Shown here: in pieces, positions 52,301 through 62,411 of the stretch
Layout of the letters: each line of letters begins with the position of its first letter
Numbering within the stretch: the stretch's first letter is position 1
DNA from: Paramacrobiotus metropolitanus
Taxonomy: Eukaryota > Tardigrada > Eutardigrada > Parachela > Macrobiotidae
DNA length: 64,000 bases
Direction of reading: 5' to 3'
Assembly: GCF_019649055.1 (NCBI RefSeq)
Contig: NW_026570317.1
Location: 124,001-188,000 of the forward strand
Notes under the pieces: generated by a model
Told to the model about the DNA's origin: nothing
Database searches by the model: none
What the model saw: the letters and a program-made list of their open reading frames with translations, nothing else
Program-made: the position numbers and the translations under genes

Positions 52301-54799
52301 GATTAGCGTATCACCAGTGTCTTTTTGCTGTTGACCTTTCGATCCCTGTGCCTCTGGTACTGGGATAGCCGTTTGCCCCGCTTCATTTCTTGGCTGAAGT
52401 TCGGTGACCTTTCCTGCGTTAACTTTCGCAGTGGATTTCGGCTCATCATCTTTTTCCTTATCTTCATCTTCATCGGCGTCTTCGTCATCCGTTTCATCTC
52501 CGTCTATTAAGACGAACTTCTTTGCAAGGAAATCAAATCCAAGCAAAACCTGGACGTCATCTGACGCTGGTCTGACGTAGAAAGAGTGTTGAGTTGTTTT
52601 CCTTCGTAAGGTCACCGGCGCTACGCAATAGTGCGTTACTTGAAAACCTGAAGTTCCGCTTATTCCTTTGATCATCACCGTCCTCTTTGGCGGTAGCGGT
52701 ACAGTCTGGAGGCCATTCCTCTCGCAGAACTGTTGGCAGATCAGAGACGTCTCTGCGCCTGTATCAAGCATTGCCATGACCTTTACGTTCCCCACTTTGA
52801 CTTCATGAGTCAGCGCTTCGATTCGCTTGGGCGTGTTTCCATCTTGAAGTTTCAACACTCTGATTCTGCAGTGGACTTGAATTGGGTCACTCGATCTTGG
52901 GTTCATACTCTTTATCGGTGACAACTTGTCGATCCTCTTTGGAACATCCGGTCGGACGTCATAAAATTCTCGGATCCTCTTTCCGGATGGTACGTCACGC
53001 GCTTGCCCCTTCGCAGCGTTATTATCTTCCGTGACCTTTGGAACTTCGCGCACTTGCCCCTTCGCTTGCGCGTTTTGGTTGATGTCTTTTGAACTCAACC
53101 GGTCAAACCTCTTCGGAACGTTAGTTCTAGCATCGTAAAATTCCCGAATTTGTCTTTCAGGTTGCAAGTCACACGCCTGCCCCTTCGCAGCGTTATTTGT
53201 GACCTTTGATGCTTCGCACATTTTCTCCTTCGCTTGTGCGATTTCGTGACCTTTCGTCACTTCTTTTATGACTTCGTATCTTGACCTTTCATCTTTGGAC
53301 GGTTTTTCTCGCAACTTCTCGATTATCTCTTGCGTAATGCGATCCGCGAGGGTCATCTCATCGTCTTTGTCTTCCAGTTCTTCTGGTGACCTTTCGTAGA
53401 CGATCATCTTGTGATCGTTTTCGTTCATCCATTCTCTGAATTTCTTGTTTATTTCTTCGGTTGGATCGACTTGTGATGATAATCCGTCAGTTGTGGGCGG
53501 TGACCTTTCTTTGTTATTCCGGAGTGCTTGCGCAAAGTCGTATGACCTTTCCTTTTGTGGAATTTTCGCTAAGTCCGGTGACCTTTCTCGTCGAGACATG
53601 AAAAATCCGCCATTTGGTGACCTTTGTAAAGGCACTTTCTCGCCGTATTGCGGCGGTAATTCACCCTTTTCCATCCTTTCTTGAAACTGACGGTTTTCTT
53701 CGTCCATTTTCTCTTTTGCTTCTCGATATTCCTTGACCTTTGGTTGAGAGGCTTTTACGAGTTCCTCGAGATGCTTTCTCGCTCGCCAATCTTGTTTCTC
53801 TCTTTCTTCCCAGTAAGCTTCTCTGGAAATTCTCGCATCTTGCGGTGACCTTTGTGGCAGAGGAACTTGTTTCCACATGCCATGTCGTCTGTAGGTGACC
53901 TTTTGCCACTCCATCTTTTGCTGCAACTTATTTGCTGATTCAAGAGAGTCGTCTGAGACTTGCTGTGCCCCTTCTCCAACTTTCACTGCTTGCTGCGCCA
54001 TTCGCAGAGTCAAGTTACTTTCTTGACCTTTTGGTTCAACGGCGACTTCACCGTGACCTTTCTCTTTCAGTGACTGTTGAGTCTCTTGCACTGGCTGTCT
54101 CTCGTGACCTTTCACTTCTTCTCTCTCTTGAGGTGACCTTTCGGTCTCTTGCGCTCCTTGCGCTGTCACACCCTTTTCGTGACCTTTCTCAGCAGCTTTT
54201 TTCTTCTGGAGTGTTTCTTTCATATGCTCGAAGAATTTCGGTTTATCTGGGCCGTCTTCGTGCGTGCGTCGCACTGTCATAGTTATTCCGTCTTCTTCAA
54301 ACTTCTTTTCGACGAACTTCCGGAATTTCTCGTGATGTGCTTCATCATCCTCTTCTTCCGAATCTGCGGCTTTAACCCTTGCTACTGTCTTTGCGAAGTA
54401 TTTCTTCCTCTTCGTCGTCTCGCTCTCTGTTTGAGGCGGTGACCTTTCGGTCTGCTGTTCTTGCAGCGGCGTCACGTTACTTTCATGACCTTTCCTCGCA
54501 GTTACTTCCTGCGATGACCTTTGGGTCTGTTGTCCTTGCGGCGTCGCGTTACTTTCGTGACCTTTCCTCGCAGTCACTTCCTGCGATGACCTTTGGGTCT
54601 GCTGTCCTTGCAGCGTCACGTTACTTTCGTGACCTTTCGTTGCAGTTTCTTTCTGCTGATCCGGATGCAGAGTTGAGGCCCTTCCGTCAACCCTGTTGCC
54701 CGCAGTTGCTTTCTGCGGTGACCTTTCGGTCAGCCCCGGCTGCGCCAAGTTACTTTCTTGACGTTCCGCAGTTACTTTCTGCGGTGACCTTTCGGCCAA
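46307..54799 (-). CDS. pol: Pol of the giant element, main part
   Basis: About 2830 codons. The same frame is already open from the gag end, where the -1 frameshift delivers ribosomes. Domains by residue from 54799 are: a module-repeat N-terminus (1-650), protease AMLDTGAETSL (~676), an acidic Ser-rich region with IPVPEA repeats, reverse transcriptase with FGYIDDVIF (~1909), RNase H IECDASKEGLG and RTDHQALTNLL (~2053-2160), integrase HHCC (~2426-2465) and the D,D35E core (ADLKGP, HTDRGRHF, GQGQVERQ; ~2486-2640). The frame looks whole up to the nested transposon that interrupts its tail. By family knowledge it matures the particle, copies RNA to DNA and inserts it. The octamer is read as KGH, ERS and KVT throughout. 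Confidence 0.9.
48022..48067 (-). repeat. GCAGAG hairpin copy with a primer-tRNA-like end
   Basis: The sense strand ends CCCCGCTCTGCTACCA, like the acceptor end of initiator tRNA-Met. The + strand reads TGGTAGCAGAG, identical to the 17.9-kb element's primer site. It is translated as part of FEPRSATK. Confidence 0.7.
54496..54784 (-). repeat. Four CGCAG-N7-CTGCG hairpins near the start of pol
   Basis: TCGCAG-N7-CTGCGA occurs at 54496-54514 and 54568-54586, and CCGCAG-N7-CTGCGG at 54700-54718 and 54766-54784. The outer pair switches T-A to C-G together. Each is next to a TGACCTTT octamer. Confidence 0.75.
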
Positions 54800-55002
54800 A
54801 TTCTTCCGTCCTTGCGGTAATCTTTTGATAGCCTTGCCATCACCTTTCAGAGCCCCTTCGCTCGCTTTCGAGTTACTTTCTCGAAGCTTCGGATTTCTTT
54901 TCCGTATCTTTGGTGACCTTTCACCATTCTCTTTCTGCGCCGTGGTCCTTCCCTGCGGCGGAGCACCTTGCTCTCCTATGTCCGGTGGTTTCGGTTCTGG
55001 GC

Positions 55003-55045
55003 GATCAGTAGGCTCACCGGCGCCTACTGACCTTGAACGTTTCCC
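55003..55045 (-). other. -1 ribosomal frameshift signal at the gag end, giant element
   Basis: Sense order: G GGA AAC (55045-55039), 6-nt spacer (55038-55033), stem GGTCAGTAGGC/GCCTACTGATC (55032-55022 with 55013-55003; one G-U pair) and an 8-nt loop. The gag TAG (55026-55024) is in the stem. The heptamer, spacer length and stem are the same as at 31879-31921. Confidence 0.8.
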
Positions 55046-58000
55046 TGATTCATGCCCTGCTGCGGCGCACCTTGCGCCTGGCCGGCACCATTCGCCGGGG
55101 CGAAGTTAAATCCTCCGCCTTGACCACCGAAGTTTCCTTGGCCACCTTGACCACCACCGTTCCACTGACCACCTTGACCAGCGAAGTTTCCTTGGCCGCC
55201 TTGACCACCACCGTTCCACTGGCCACCTTGACCAGCGAAGTTTCCTTGGCCGCCTTGACCACCACCGTTCCACTGGCCACCTTGACCACCGTAATTACCC
55301 TGGCCACCTTGACCTCCGTAATTACCGTTACCGCCTCCTTGGCCCGGGCCGGCATAGCCGTAACCACGGTTACCTCCGCGGCCGAAGCCTCTGCCCCTTC
55401 CTCTGAAGCCTCCGCGAGCCGGGCCATACTGGCCGTATCCTCCGCCTTGGCCACCTTGACCGGCGAAGTTACCTTGGCCACCACCTTGATTTCCGTAATT
55501 GCCCTGGTCACCTTGACCGGCAAAGTTCCCTTGGCCACCTTGACCTCCATTATTCCATTGGCCACCTTGACCTGCATATCGCCCACCTTGTCGTGCTTGT
55601 GGGACGTAACCATTCGCCATCGCTTGCCGCCAACCACCTTGGTTGCGCAGCTGCAGCCATTCCTCATACACAATTCGGTTCGGGTTTTGGTTCCATGGTG
55701 TGCCCGCGAATGAGCATCCTTGCGTGTGGTGGTTGCCGTACATGCAGTTCTGGCATGTCAGCGCGTTATTTGCCACCCATCCATCGATCATCGTGAAGAG
55801 TCTTTCCATTCGCGACGCATATCGGGTAACCTGGTTCCCTTGCTGTCCGCGATTGCCTCTTCCGCCACCGTTGAATCCTTGGCCAGCGAAGCCAGGATTT
55901 GCTTGTGCCATTCCTTGACCCGCGAACCCTCCATTCAGGGCATTTCCTTGCGTATTTCCTTGCACATTCTGTGCTGGTCTAGCCACTTGCTGGGCTGCCG
56001 CTTGGATGGCCGCAATAGTTGGCCTGGTCACTTCTTGGACCGCTTGAACCGCTGCTGCGATTGTTGGTCGGGTGACCTCTTGCACTGCTGTCTGTATCGC
56101 CGCGATCGTCGCGTACGATATCTGACCTTCATTCCGTTCGTTCCGTTCATTGCTAAAGGTCACCTCTTGGTTGTTCATTGCCGGGAATTCCGCATCATAC
56201 CGTGGTGCTTGTGGTGGCGGGGGTTGGTTTTGTCGCCCATTCGCGACTTCTGCCACCTGACCTGACCGAATAACAACATAGTCATCTCGGTTCCGATTGC
56301 CTCGCGTGACCTTATATTTGTCTTCTCCCGCCGACCATGTGTGGAAAAATTCTTTGATGTCCGCCGGAGTCTCGAATGTTCGAGCTCTCATTGCTTTGTA
56401 AAGGTCACTGTCGCTCTTGCATCCGTCGATCAAGAAAGCGATCGCCTGCTTTTCCGTGATCGTTTTCTTTGATTTGAAGCGCATCATCGCTTGATAGAAC
56501 TGATCCAGCGATTCTTCACCAACTTTGAACTTCCTAGCCATTGCTTCGCGTAAGGCGAGGACCCCTTCGTCTCGATCGCCGAACTCTTCCTTGAATTTGG
56601 TCATCCATTCGTCGACCGTCATCTCATCATTCTCTTCTCCGAGGATTTCTCGTTCCCCATCGAACCAGACTTTTGCATCCCCTTTAACCACGTTGGCGAC
56701 TTCGAGTATGACCTCTTCGTCACTCATCCGGAATGCCCTTTTCGTTTCCTTGACTTGGCGGATCCAACCGAGAAGACTGTCTCGGTTGCCGTTGTAGTCC
56801 ACCAGATTTGATTTTCTACCCATCTGCTTCACTATTCCACGGAACTCATATTGTTCTCGTCTTAGACGTTCTTGTTCGGCTCGGAGTTGCGCGCGTTCAT
56901 CCCTTTCTCGTCGTTCTCCGTGTTGTGCGAAACCGTCCTGCTCTGGTTGTTGATCACGGTGACCTTCCGTGTTTTCCGGTTCTCGGTGGACGGTGGTTTC
57001 TTCAAATTGTCGTGGATCATCGCTGTAACTTGGCCCTGTCTGGTGTGATGATCCGCCAAAGAATGGTCCCGGGTACCCCTTCGTACGTTCGGTTGACCTT
57101 TTCTCGGATTCCCTTTTAGGAGGTTCAGTGCCTCTTCCGTTCCCCATTCCTGTCTTTTCGGGCATCTGGAAGGTTGCGCTGAACTCGTGAGTATGAATTT
57201 CGGTAGCGTCGCCGTACTTCGGTGGAGGAGTTGGTGACCTTCCCTGCTTTTGCGGTTCATATTTGCTGAGTTGCTCATCTTTATGTTTCAATGATATTAG
57301 AAGAGCGTTATTCTGATCTTCTAGCTTCTTGACCTTTCCAGAAAGGTCATCTCTTTCCTTCTTAAGGCTGACATTCTCTGCCTTAATGTGCTCCACCTTT
57401 TTCATCTCGCCATGGATTGAGAGGGTTCGGTCATTCTCGCCCTCCTCGTAGGCTTCTTTATCTTCTTTCAACTTCTGCATCGCTTTTTCAAGCTTCTCAT
57501 GCTGCCTTCCAGCTGAGATTAGCTGCTCTTTCACCGTAGCCAATTCATCGTCTCTTGTCATCACCAGAGTCGTCATACCCAAAAGGTCACTCCCAAGCTT
57601 GGCGATGTCTTGCTTCTGCTTGCTGTTGAGAACTTGCCCTTCTCTGTTCTCAACTTCAAGCACCGTGACCCGTTCGTCGAGCAGTTGTGCTTGCGTCTTC
57701 CATCTCTGAGATTCCTTTTTGTGACCTTGAACTTCGTCACTCAACCGCTTGACTTCCGCTTTCGTTTTCTCGCTGAGTTCCTGGAGTTTTTGCGCGGCTC
57801 GATCTCTCTGTTTTTCTGTCTCTCCTTGTTTCTTCTTCCTTTCATTCAATTCCATCTGTAGCTTTTGATTGTTTTCTTCGTATGTCTTGAGATCTTTCAT
57901 TAGCTCCGTAATGTCTGCTGTCAGGCTAGCTACCCTTCCCGTGACCTTTGTTGCGTTTGACAGACATTCATCGCGCTGAGTTTCAACTTCCATGACCTTT

Positions 58001-59112
58001 GACTTCAAAAGGTCACACTGTTCTTTCAATTCCGCTATCTCCCGTGACCTTTCGGCTGACTCTTCGGACAGGCTGTTGTTGAGGTCTTCGACGGCGAGTA
58101 TGCCTTCCAAATCCTTATCGTCAACCATTTTCTTCAGTTCTTCTGCCATTTGCTTCTGCACTTCATATCTGACTTTCCACTGCTGCATTTCATCTTCCAG
58201 CGTGACCTTTTCTTGTTCTAATACGAACACTCTTGGTTCCATTTCGATGGTTTTGTTCCTTTGCTCCCGTACTGCGGCGAATGCTTGCTCATCTTTGTTC
58301 TCGAGTTGTAATTCTAACTCTCGAACTCGTCGCTTCGAATCTGTTGATGCGGGAGTTTTAGGGGTCGGTGACCTTTCGTTGTCAGCCTTTCCTGACGCCG
58401 TTCCCATAAAGGTTTCTTCCGACTTTTCGTTAAAGGTCATCTGCAGGATTTCGTCAGCTTGTTCAGCTTCTTTCATTGCAGTGTGAAATGACATCTGCAT
58501 TGTCTCGTCTTCATCGTCCGTAAAGTATCTTTCATCGTTTGATGCTGGGCTGGTTCCCTTCTCTTCCAGCCTCTTAAAGGTCATCGAGTCATCCGAAAGG
58601 TCATCCGGCTTGACCTTTTCTGCGTCTAACAGCTGATTGCTGTTGACCTCGTCACCCCGTTCGGTGACCTTTTGACTGACTTCGTTCACGCCCTTCTTTG
58701 ACTGATCTGCGTTTTCTTCCTTGACCTTTTCGGCCGACCGTGACATTCCTCCGGTCTCGACCGTCAGGTCTGCTTGAATCTGTCCATTAGCTACCGTTCT
58801 CCCGTCGGTGACCTTTGACTGGTCCACCGTATTATCTCCGTTTTGACGTCCGGAGTTTCCCTTCTCATCGCTCGAGCTCTCAACATTCTGCGTTTCTTTC
58901 AGAGCCTTCTGGTAAGTGGCTTCTGATCCTTTAGAGTCCTTCCTCTCAAAGGCTTTCGGAGCTCGAGTCGTTCGATCGTGTTCCACTGGCCGTGTAAACG
59001 GCTTCAATTTCCTTTTGTAAGGATCACTCGCACCTTGCGAGGAATTCTGAGACCCTTTTCCTTGTGAACTGCCGGTGGAGATCGGTTCATTACCGTCTCT
59101 ATCTTGATCCAT
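55024..59112 (-). CDS. gag: Gag of the giant element, 1362 aa
   Basis: Start MDQDRDGNEPIST. Parts in order are a disordered, Ser-rich N-terminus; a long coiled coil (about 270-640); a helical capsid-like region (about 770-935, DYNGNRDSLLGWIRQVKETK through FHTWSAGEDKYK); a Gln/Ala/Pro linker; the knuckle CQNCMYGNHHTQGC (~1119-1132); and a GGQGNF/RGG-rich tail to the stop. It is unusually long for a Gypsy gag, mainly from the coiled coil and Gly-rich tail. The frame is whole. By family knowledge it forms the particle and binds genomic RNA. The Gly-rich tail may add RNA affinity or phase separation (inference). Confidence 0.88.
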   Translation of the reverse strand: MDQDRDGNEPISTGSSQGKGSQNSSQGASDPYKRKLKPFTRPVEHDRTTRAPKAFERKDSKGSEATYQKALKETQNVESSSDEKGNSGRQNGDNTVDQSKVTDGRTVANGQIQADLTVETGGMSRSAEKVKEENADQSKKGVNEVSQKVTERGDEVNSNQLLDAEKVKPDDLSDDSMTFKRLEEKGTSPASNDERYFTDDEDETMQMSFHTAMKEAEQADEILQMTFNEKSEETFMGTASGKADNERSPTPKTPASTDSKRRVRELELQLENKDEQAFAAVREQRNKTIEMEPRVFVLEQEKVTLEDEMQQWKVRYEVQKQMAEELKKMVDDKDLEGILAVEDLNNSLSEESAERSREIAELKEQCDLLKSKVMEVETQRDECLSNATKVTGRVASLTADITELMKDLKTYEENNQKLQMELNERKKKQGETEKQRDRAAQKLQELSEKTKAEVKRLSDEVQGHKKESQRWKTQAQLLDERVTVLEVENREGQVLNSKQKQDIAKLGSDLLGMTTLVMTRDDELATVKEQLISAGRQHEKLEKAMQKLKEDKEAYEEGENDRTLSIHGEMKKVEHIKAENVSLKKERDDLSGKVKKLEDQNNALLISLKHKDEQLSKYEPQKQGRSPTPPPKYGDATEIHTHEFSATFQMPEKTGMGNGRGTEPPKRESEKRSTERTKGYPGPFFGGSSHQTGPSYSDDPRQFEETTVHREPENTEGHRDQQPEQDGFAQHGERRERDERAQLRAEQERLRREQYEFRGIVKQMGRKSNLVDYNGNRDSLLGWIRQVKETKRAFRMSDEEVILEVANVVKGDAKVWFDGEREILGEENDEMTVDEWMTKFKEEFGDRDEGVLALREAMARKFKVGEESLDQFYQAMMRFKSKKTITEKQAIAFLIDGCKSDSDLYKAMRARTFETPADIKEFFHTWSAGEDKYKVTRGNRNRDDYVVIRSGQVAEVANGRQNQPPPPQAPRYDAEFPAMNNQEVTFSNERNERNEGQISYATIAAIQTAVQEVTRPTIAAAVQAVQEVTRPTIAAIQAAAQQVARPAQNVQGNTQGNALNGGFAGQGMAQANPGFAGQGFNGGGRGNRGQQGNQVTRYASRMERLFTMIDGWVANNALTCQNCMYGNHHTQGCSFAGTPWNQNPNRIVYEEWLQLRNQGGWRQAMANGYVPQARQGGRYAGQGGQWNNGGQGGQGNFAGQGDQGNYGNQGGGQGNFAGQGGQGGGYGQYGPARGGFRGRGRGFGRGGNRGYGYAGPGQGGGNGNYGGQGGQGNYGGQGGQWNGGGQGGQGNFAGQGGQWNGGGQGGQGNFAGQGGQWNGGGQGGQGNFGGQGGGFNFAPANGAGQAQGAPQQGMNQGNVQGQ

Positions 59113-60521
59113 CTTTAGTTTGGTGATCGGATAACTTGGACGATGCTGTCAAGGTTTCTCACACGTGTGTTAGATTATGTTTATGTGACTTTTTACACGT
59201 GAACAGAAACAAGCACTGTCCTAAAGGTCACTTCGTTTTATACGAGCTCAGTTGCTAAAGGTCACTCTGCCTTTAAAAGATCTAAGTCCTTTCTAAAGGT
59301 CACTTTCTACTTCAGAAATTTGACGAAGTTCTCGTAAAGGTCACTTCCTTCAGCAAAACTTAACTCGTAAAGGTCATCAGCTGTTTCAGCTTAACGCTTA
59401 CTCCGAATAGGTAAAGGTCACTTTTTGATTTTAGGAACTTTTTCTGGTAAAGGTCACCAAAACTTTTATCAAAACTGCAAACTTCGAGATATTTTTGGAT
59501 TTTATTTAGGAATTAACAGAACTCAACTTCAAACTTGCGTCAAATCATCAACTATCCAATTTTGGTAGAGGTCATCATTCTCGTCAAAATTTTTCGTAAA
59601 GGTCACAATCTCATCGATCGACTCAGAAAAAAATTTTCAGCTGGCTACGTCACGTTCTTATGTGCCGTGCGCAAATTCTCCGCCTCGTCTCAAAATCTCA
59701 GCTTCTCATTGGCTGATTACAATGCTAACTTTAGCTCATCTGCTGCGCCAATCACAGCGTTAATAACCGACCAATCAGAAACGTTGTTTTTCTATTTTAA
59801 GGCAGAGTGACGTCACGAGGAAAAGTGAAAATTTTCACTAGCGCGCCGTGCGCAAAAGTACCGCCTACTTTCTCGCTCAGCTCATCACCGACCAATCAAA
59901 ATTGTAATTTCTACCTTTGCGCCAATGGCGTAATTAATAACCGAAATTCTGACCTGATCGTCTCCGTGATCCAGAAATCGATCTTGCGCGTCCTTTCCGC
60001 GATTCCTCCAATTCCTCCAGCGATTTAGCTGACTTCTCCTGGGCCAGCCACTAACCCCTTCCGTTTCGTATCAACGGGACGCAGCGGTGCGTCGACCAAA
60101 TGACGTGCTGGCTGCGGGTCTTCTGCTGAGCCGTGGCGTTAGCTGCAGCAGGGGCGCTCGACCACCCTTTTGGGGGAGCGCGTATGATGTGTGCGCCCTA
60201 CTGCCGTAGGGTAGCACCTGAAACTCCACACCCGACAGACCAAAAAGTGGCTTGCCCACTCGTGCCCCCCTTCGGGCTTCTGCCTCTTGTGGCAATCTTT
60301 TTCGGCGCTTGTGCCCCTCCGAGCAGAACTACTGCCGTAGCCCCACTCGCGTCAGATCAGCTTCAGTGCACTCTACTGCCGTAGAGATGCACCTCGTCAG
60401 ATCTGCTGTCGAGATCCAAGCTCCTTCTCCGACTGCTTCGTCAGCGAGCCCTTCCTCGCACACTCCACACACTCCGTCAGCTGGACGGGGAAAAACTTCA
60501 GATTATCCTGGAGAAACACGT
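59113..60521 (-). promoter_or_regulatory. Leader of the giant element
   Basis: Untranslated, between primer site and gag. From 59221 to 59605 eight exact AAAGGTCA octamers (+ strand) lie 30-70 bp apart. From 60190 to 60390 there are three hairpins with the same TGCC loop. The last ~45 bases before gag share CGTCCAAGTTATCCGATCA with the relative. Confidence 0.65.
60196..60386 (-). repeat. Three leader hairpins with covarying stems
   Basis: CCCTAC-TGCC-GTAGGG (60196-60211), CTAC-TGCC-GTAG (60329-60340) and CTCTAC-TGCC-GTAGAG (60371-60386), on the + strand. The second pair from the base changes on both arms. They may be packaging or dimerisation structures. Confidence 0.65.
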
Positions 60522-60533
60522 CTCTTGCTACCA
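60522..60533 (-). other. Primer binding site of the giant element
   Basis: Sense TGGTAGCAAGAG directly after the 5' LTR. The first 8 nt match initiator tRNA-Met, and one extra A separates GAG from the fuller match seen in the relative. Confidence 0.65.
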
Positions 60534-60861
60534 TATAAGACGGGAACCTGAGAAGGTTCACGTCGCAGAATCGGAATTGACGTAATTCCGTCTGCCAAAC
60601 AGATCTGGCAATGCTAAACGTCTAACGCTATGGAAAAGCGAAAAAAAAAGACGTGACTGCGAGAACTTTTTAATCAAGACTAATTTCGATAGAAATTCAA
60701 CATGTGCAACTCTGCATTGCCGACTACGGCAAGCGGACGTAGCTGCCACACCATGCGGTGGCGCTGAGAACACTACGGTGCTGCCTCGCGTAGGCGGGCG
60801 CACAACCAAAACACAACAAACAGCCAAGCGAGGGTGTACGCTGAGTACGCCTGCGCTCACA
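60534..60861 (-). repeat. 5' LTR of the giant element
   Basis: 328 bp, reads the same as 12854-13181 by eye. The outer TSD is GGTG at 60862-60865. Confidence 0.92.
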
Positions 60862-60865
60862 GGTG

Positions 60866-62411
60866 TAATGCCAACCTGGCTGACTTTTGATAAAATAAAA
60901 GTACAAAATCCGCGGATAATCTGTGTCCGCTTAAAGTGCAAACTGCAAGCATTAATTGTTAGCTGGTCAGAAAAGCCAACCCGGCTCGCTTTTATAAATT
61001 GAGTGCTCCGGGTTTACTTTATGGACAATACTCAGTGCAAAGGCCCATCAATAAACGGCGCTAAAGCCTATTTCGGAATAGGGGGCACAATGATTGTGAT
61101 GTCATCAGTGGCCTCACAATGTCCAGATTTGCAGCAATATCCATGGGCTCGGCTTCCAGCCCAAGAATCGTAAAGTTGTATTGTCTTCGACACTGGGTCG
61201 ACCTTGTTGGTTACCGAATGGTAACGAAATGATCACGCATATTGTATCCCGCTTGGACAATAGTTTTTCCGATGTCGTAAGCACTACGTACCTGTTTGGT
61301 GTGAATTCGCTGAATATTTTGGAAAGTTTAGTCTGTCAAACCGATAATGTAAATATACCTGGGCCGGTGTAAAGCTGCCCAAAATTAGTACGCATGTCGA
61401 ATATTCGTGGCGCTCTAAAAATTCCCAAAGTTTATGCGCCCGGTTTATCGAAGCGCATAGCAATCACCTTTAAATATTTAACACGTTTCGGTAAACAAAC
61501 TCAGTGATGTGTGCAGCCACTAGTCACGTAGCTGCATGCTACTGGGGCTACGAATGCAATCCGGCGCCGGAACGCGAAACTGTAAACTTAAAATGGCAAG
61601 GATGGTAATTTGAAGTATTGGTGGGTAAATTAAGAATAAACACAGGGATCACTCTTTCAAGTTACTGAATGATTTTTATTGATTTCGATCAATTGATTTT
61701 CAAATATTACGGACTACAGAGTATATATAGGTGATTATAAATGCTGAAATCGTTGTCAAAAGGAAGCTTGTCTGGTTGTCAGTATCTGTAGAATCCTGCT
61801 TCTGCAACAAATGGGGTGAAGCATTTAGCCGTTGTATTGCGCGAAACCCAGGTCAGCTAACTCGTACCAGGTGTGCTGCGTATATGCTGTGAACTAATAT
61901 TACATAGATACTGTAGATATTCTATTTCTTTATCATCACGAACAAAATAAATTGCATAAAGCTATGCTGGTACCCCAGAAAGAAAGCACAAATGGAAAAA
62001 ATTATGTTTGGAAAGCCCGTGTTGTAAAACGTCGGCGAACAGTGTCGATTTTTAGAATCACATGTGTTAGAGCGATCAGACGTAACACATCCATGAAATT
62101 TCAACTATCAAGCAGTATCCCAGCGCTCGCAGTTTCTGTATTTGGGTGGCTATTGCCAATAATTTCTACGCTTCCCTGTAATTTATATAAAATCACTTTT
62201 CCGTTTTCTTAACTGGTCTACACCCAGGTAGGACGCTACTAAGTAAAGTAAGAAAGATTTCGATCATTTATGCAACCGATCCGTTAACTAAAATATAAGA
62301 AAAATTGAAGTATAATTGTTAGTTTTTTGTTATTGATCTCATGAAGGAAAAATTGCTTACGTCAACTTTGCAGCTGCAATAATTTGAAAAATTTAGTGAA
62401 AGAAAGAAGAA
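60866..62411. other. Non-coding: relict transposon arm, then upstream region of copy B
   Basis: 61372-61485 is the inverted partner of 12325-12430. A TATA-like GTATATATAGG lies near 61720, too far from the ATG at 62412 to be assigned as its promoter. No ORF of note is seen. Confidence 0.4.
61372..61485. repeat. Right arm of the relict inverted-repeat element
   Basis: Inverse of 12325-12430, core TGCGCCCGGTTTATC. Confidence 0.55.

Larger units (their letters stand above)
12854..60861 (-). mobile_element. Giant Ty3/Gypsy LTR element (about 25 kb without its insertion)
   Basis: LTRs of 328 bp (12854-13181 and 60534-60861) read the same by eye and are flanked by GGTG duplications (12850-12853 and 60862-60865). 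On the minus strand the order is 5' LTR, initiator-Met tRNA primer site, ~1.4-kb leader, gag, pol, ORF3, ORF4, ~1.2-kb 3' non-coding, 3' LTR. Pol carries protease, reverse transcriptase, RNase H and integrase in Gypsy order. A 23-kb nested transposon (23313-46306) sits near the end of pol; apart from that insertion the reading frames look whole. Identical LTRs imply a recent arrival. No envelope-like protein with signal peptide or membrane span is seen. Confidence 0.9.

Noticed and set aside
12854-60861. Opposite-strand long frames within gag, pol and ORF3 (for example 37134-37583 minus, 19774-20526 plus).
   Set aside because: They shadow strongly biased coding sequence and show no domains.
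61719-61730. TATA box for copy B.
   Set aside because: It lies about 690 bp from the ATG with no supporting initiator or 5' exon; too weak to call.
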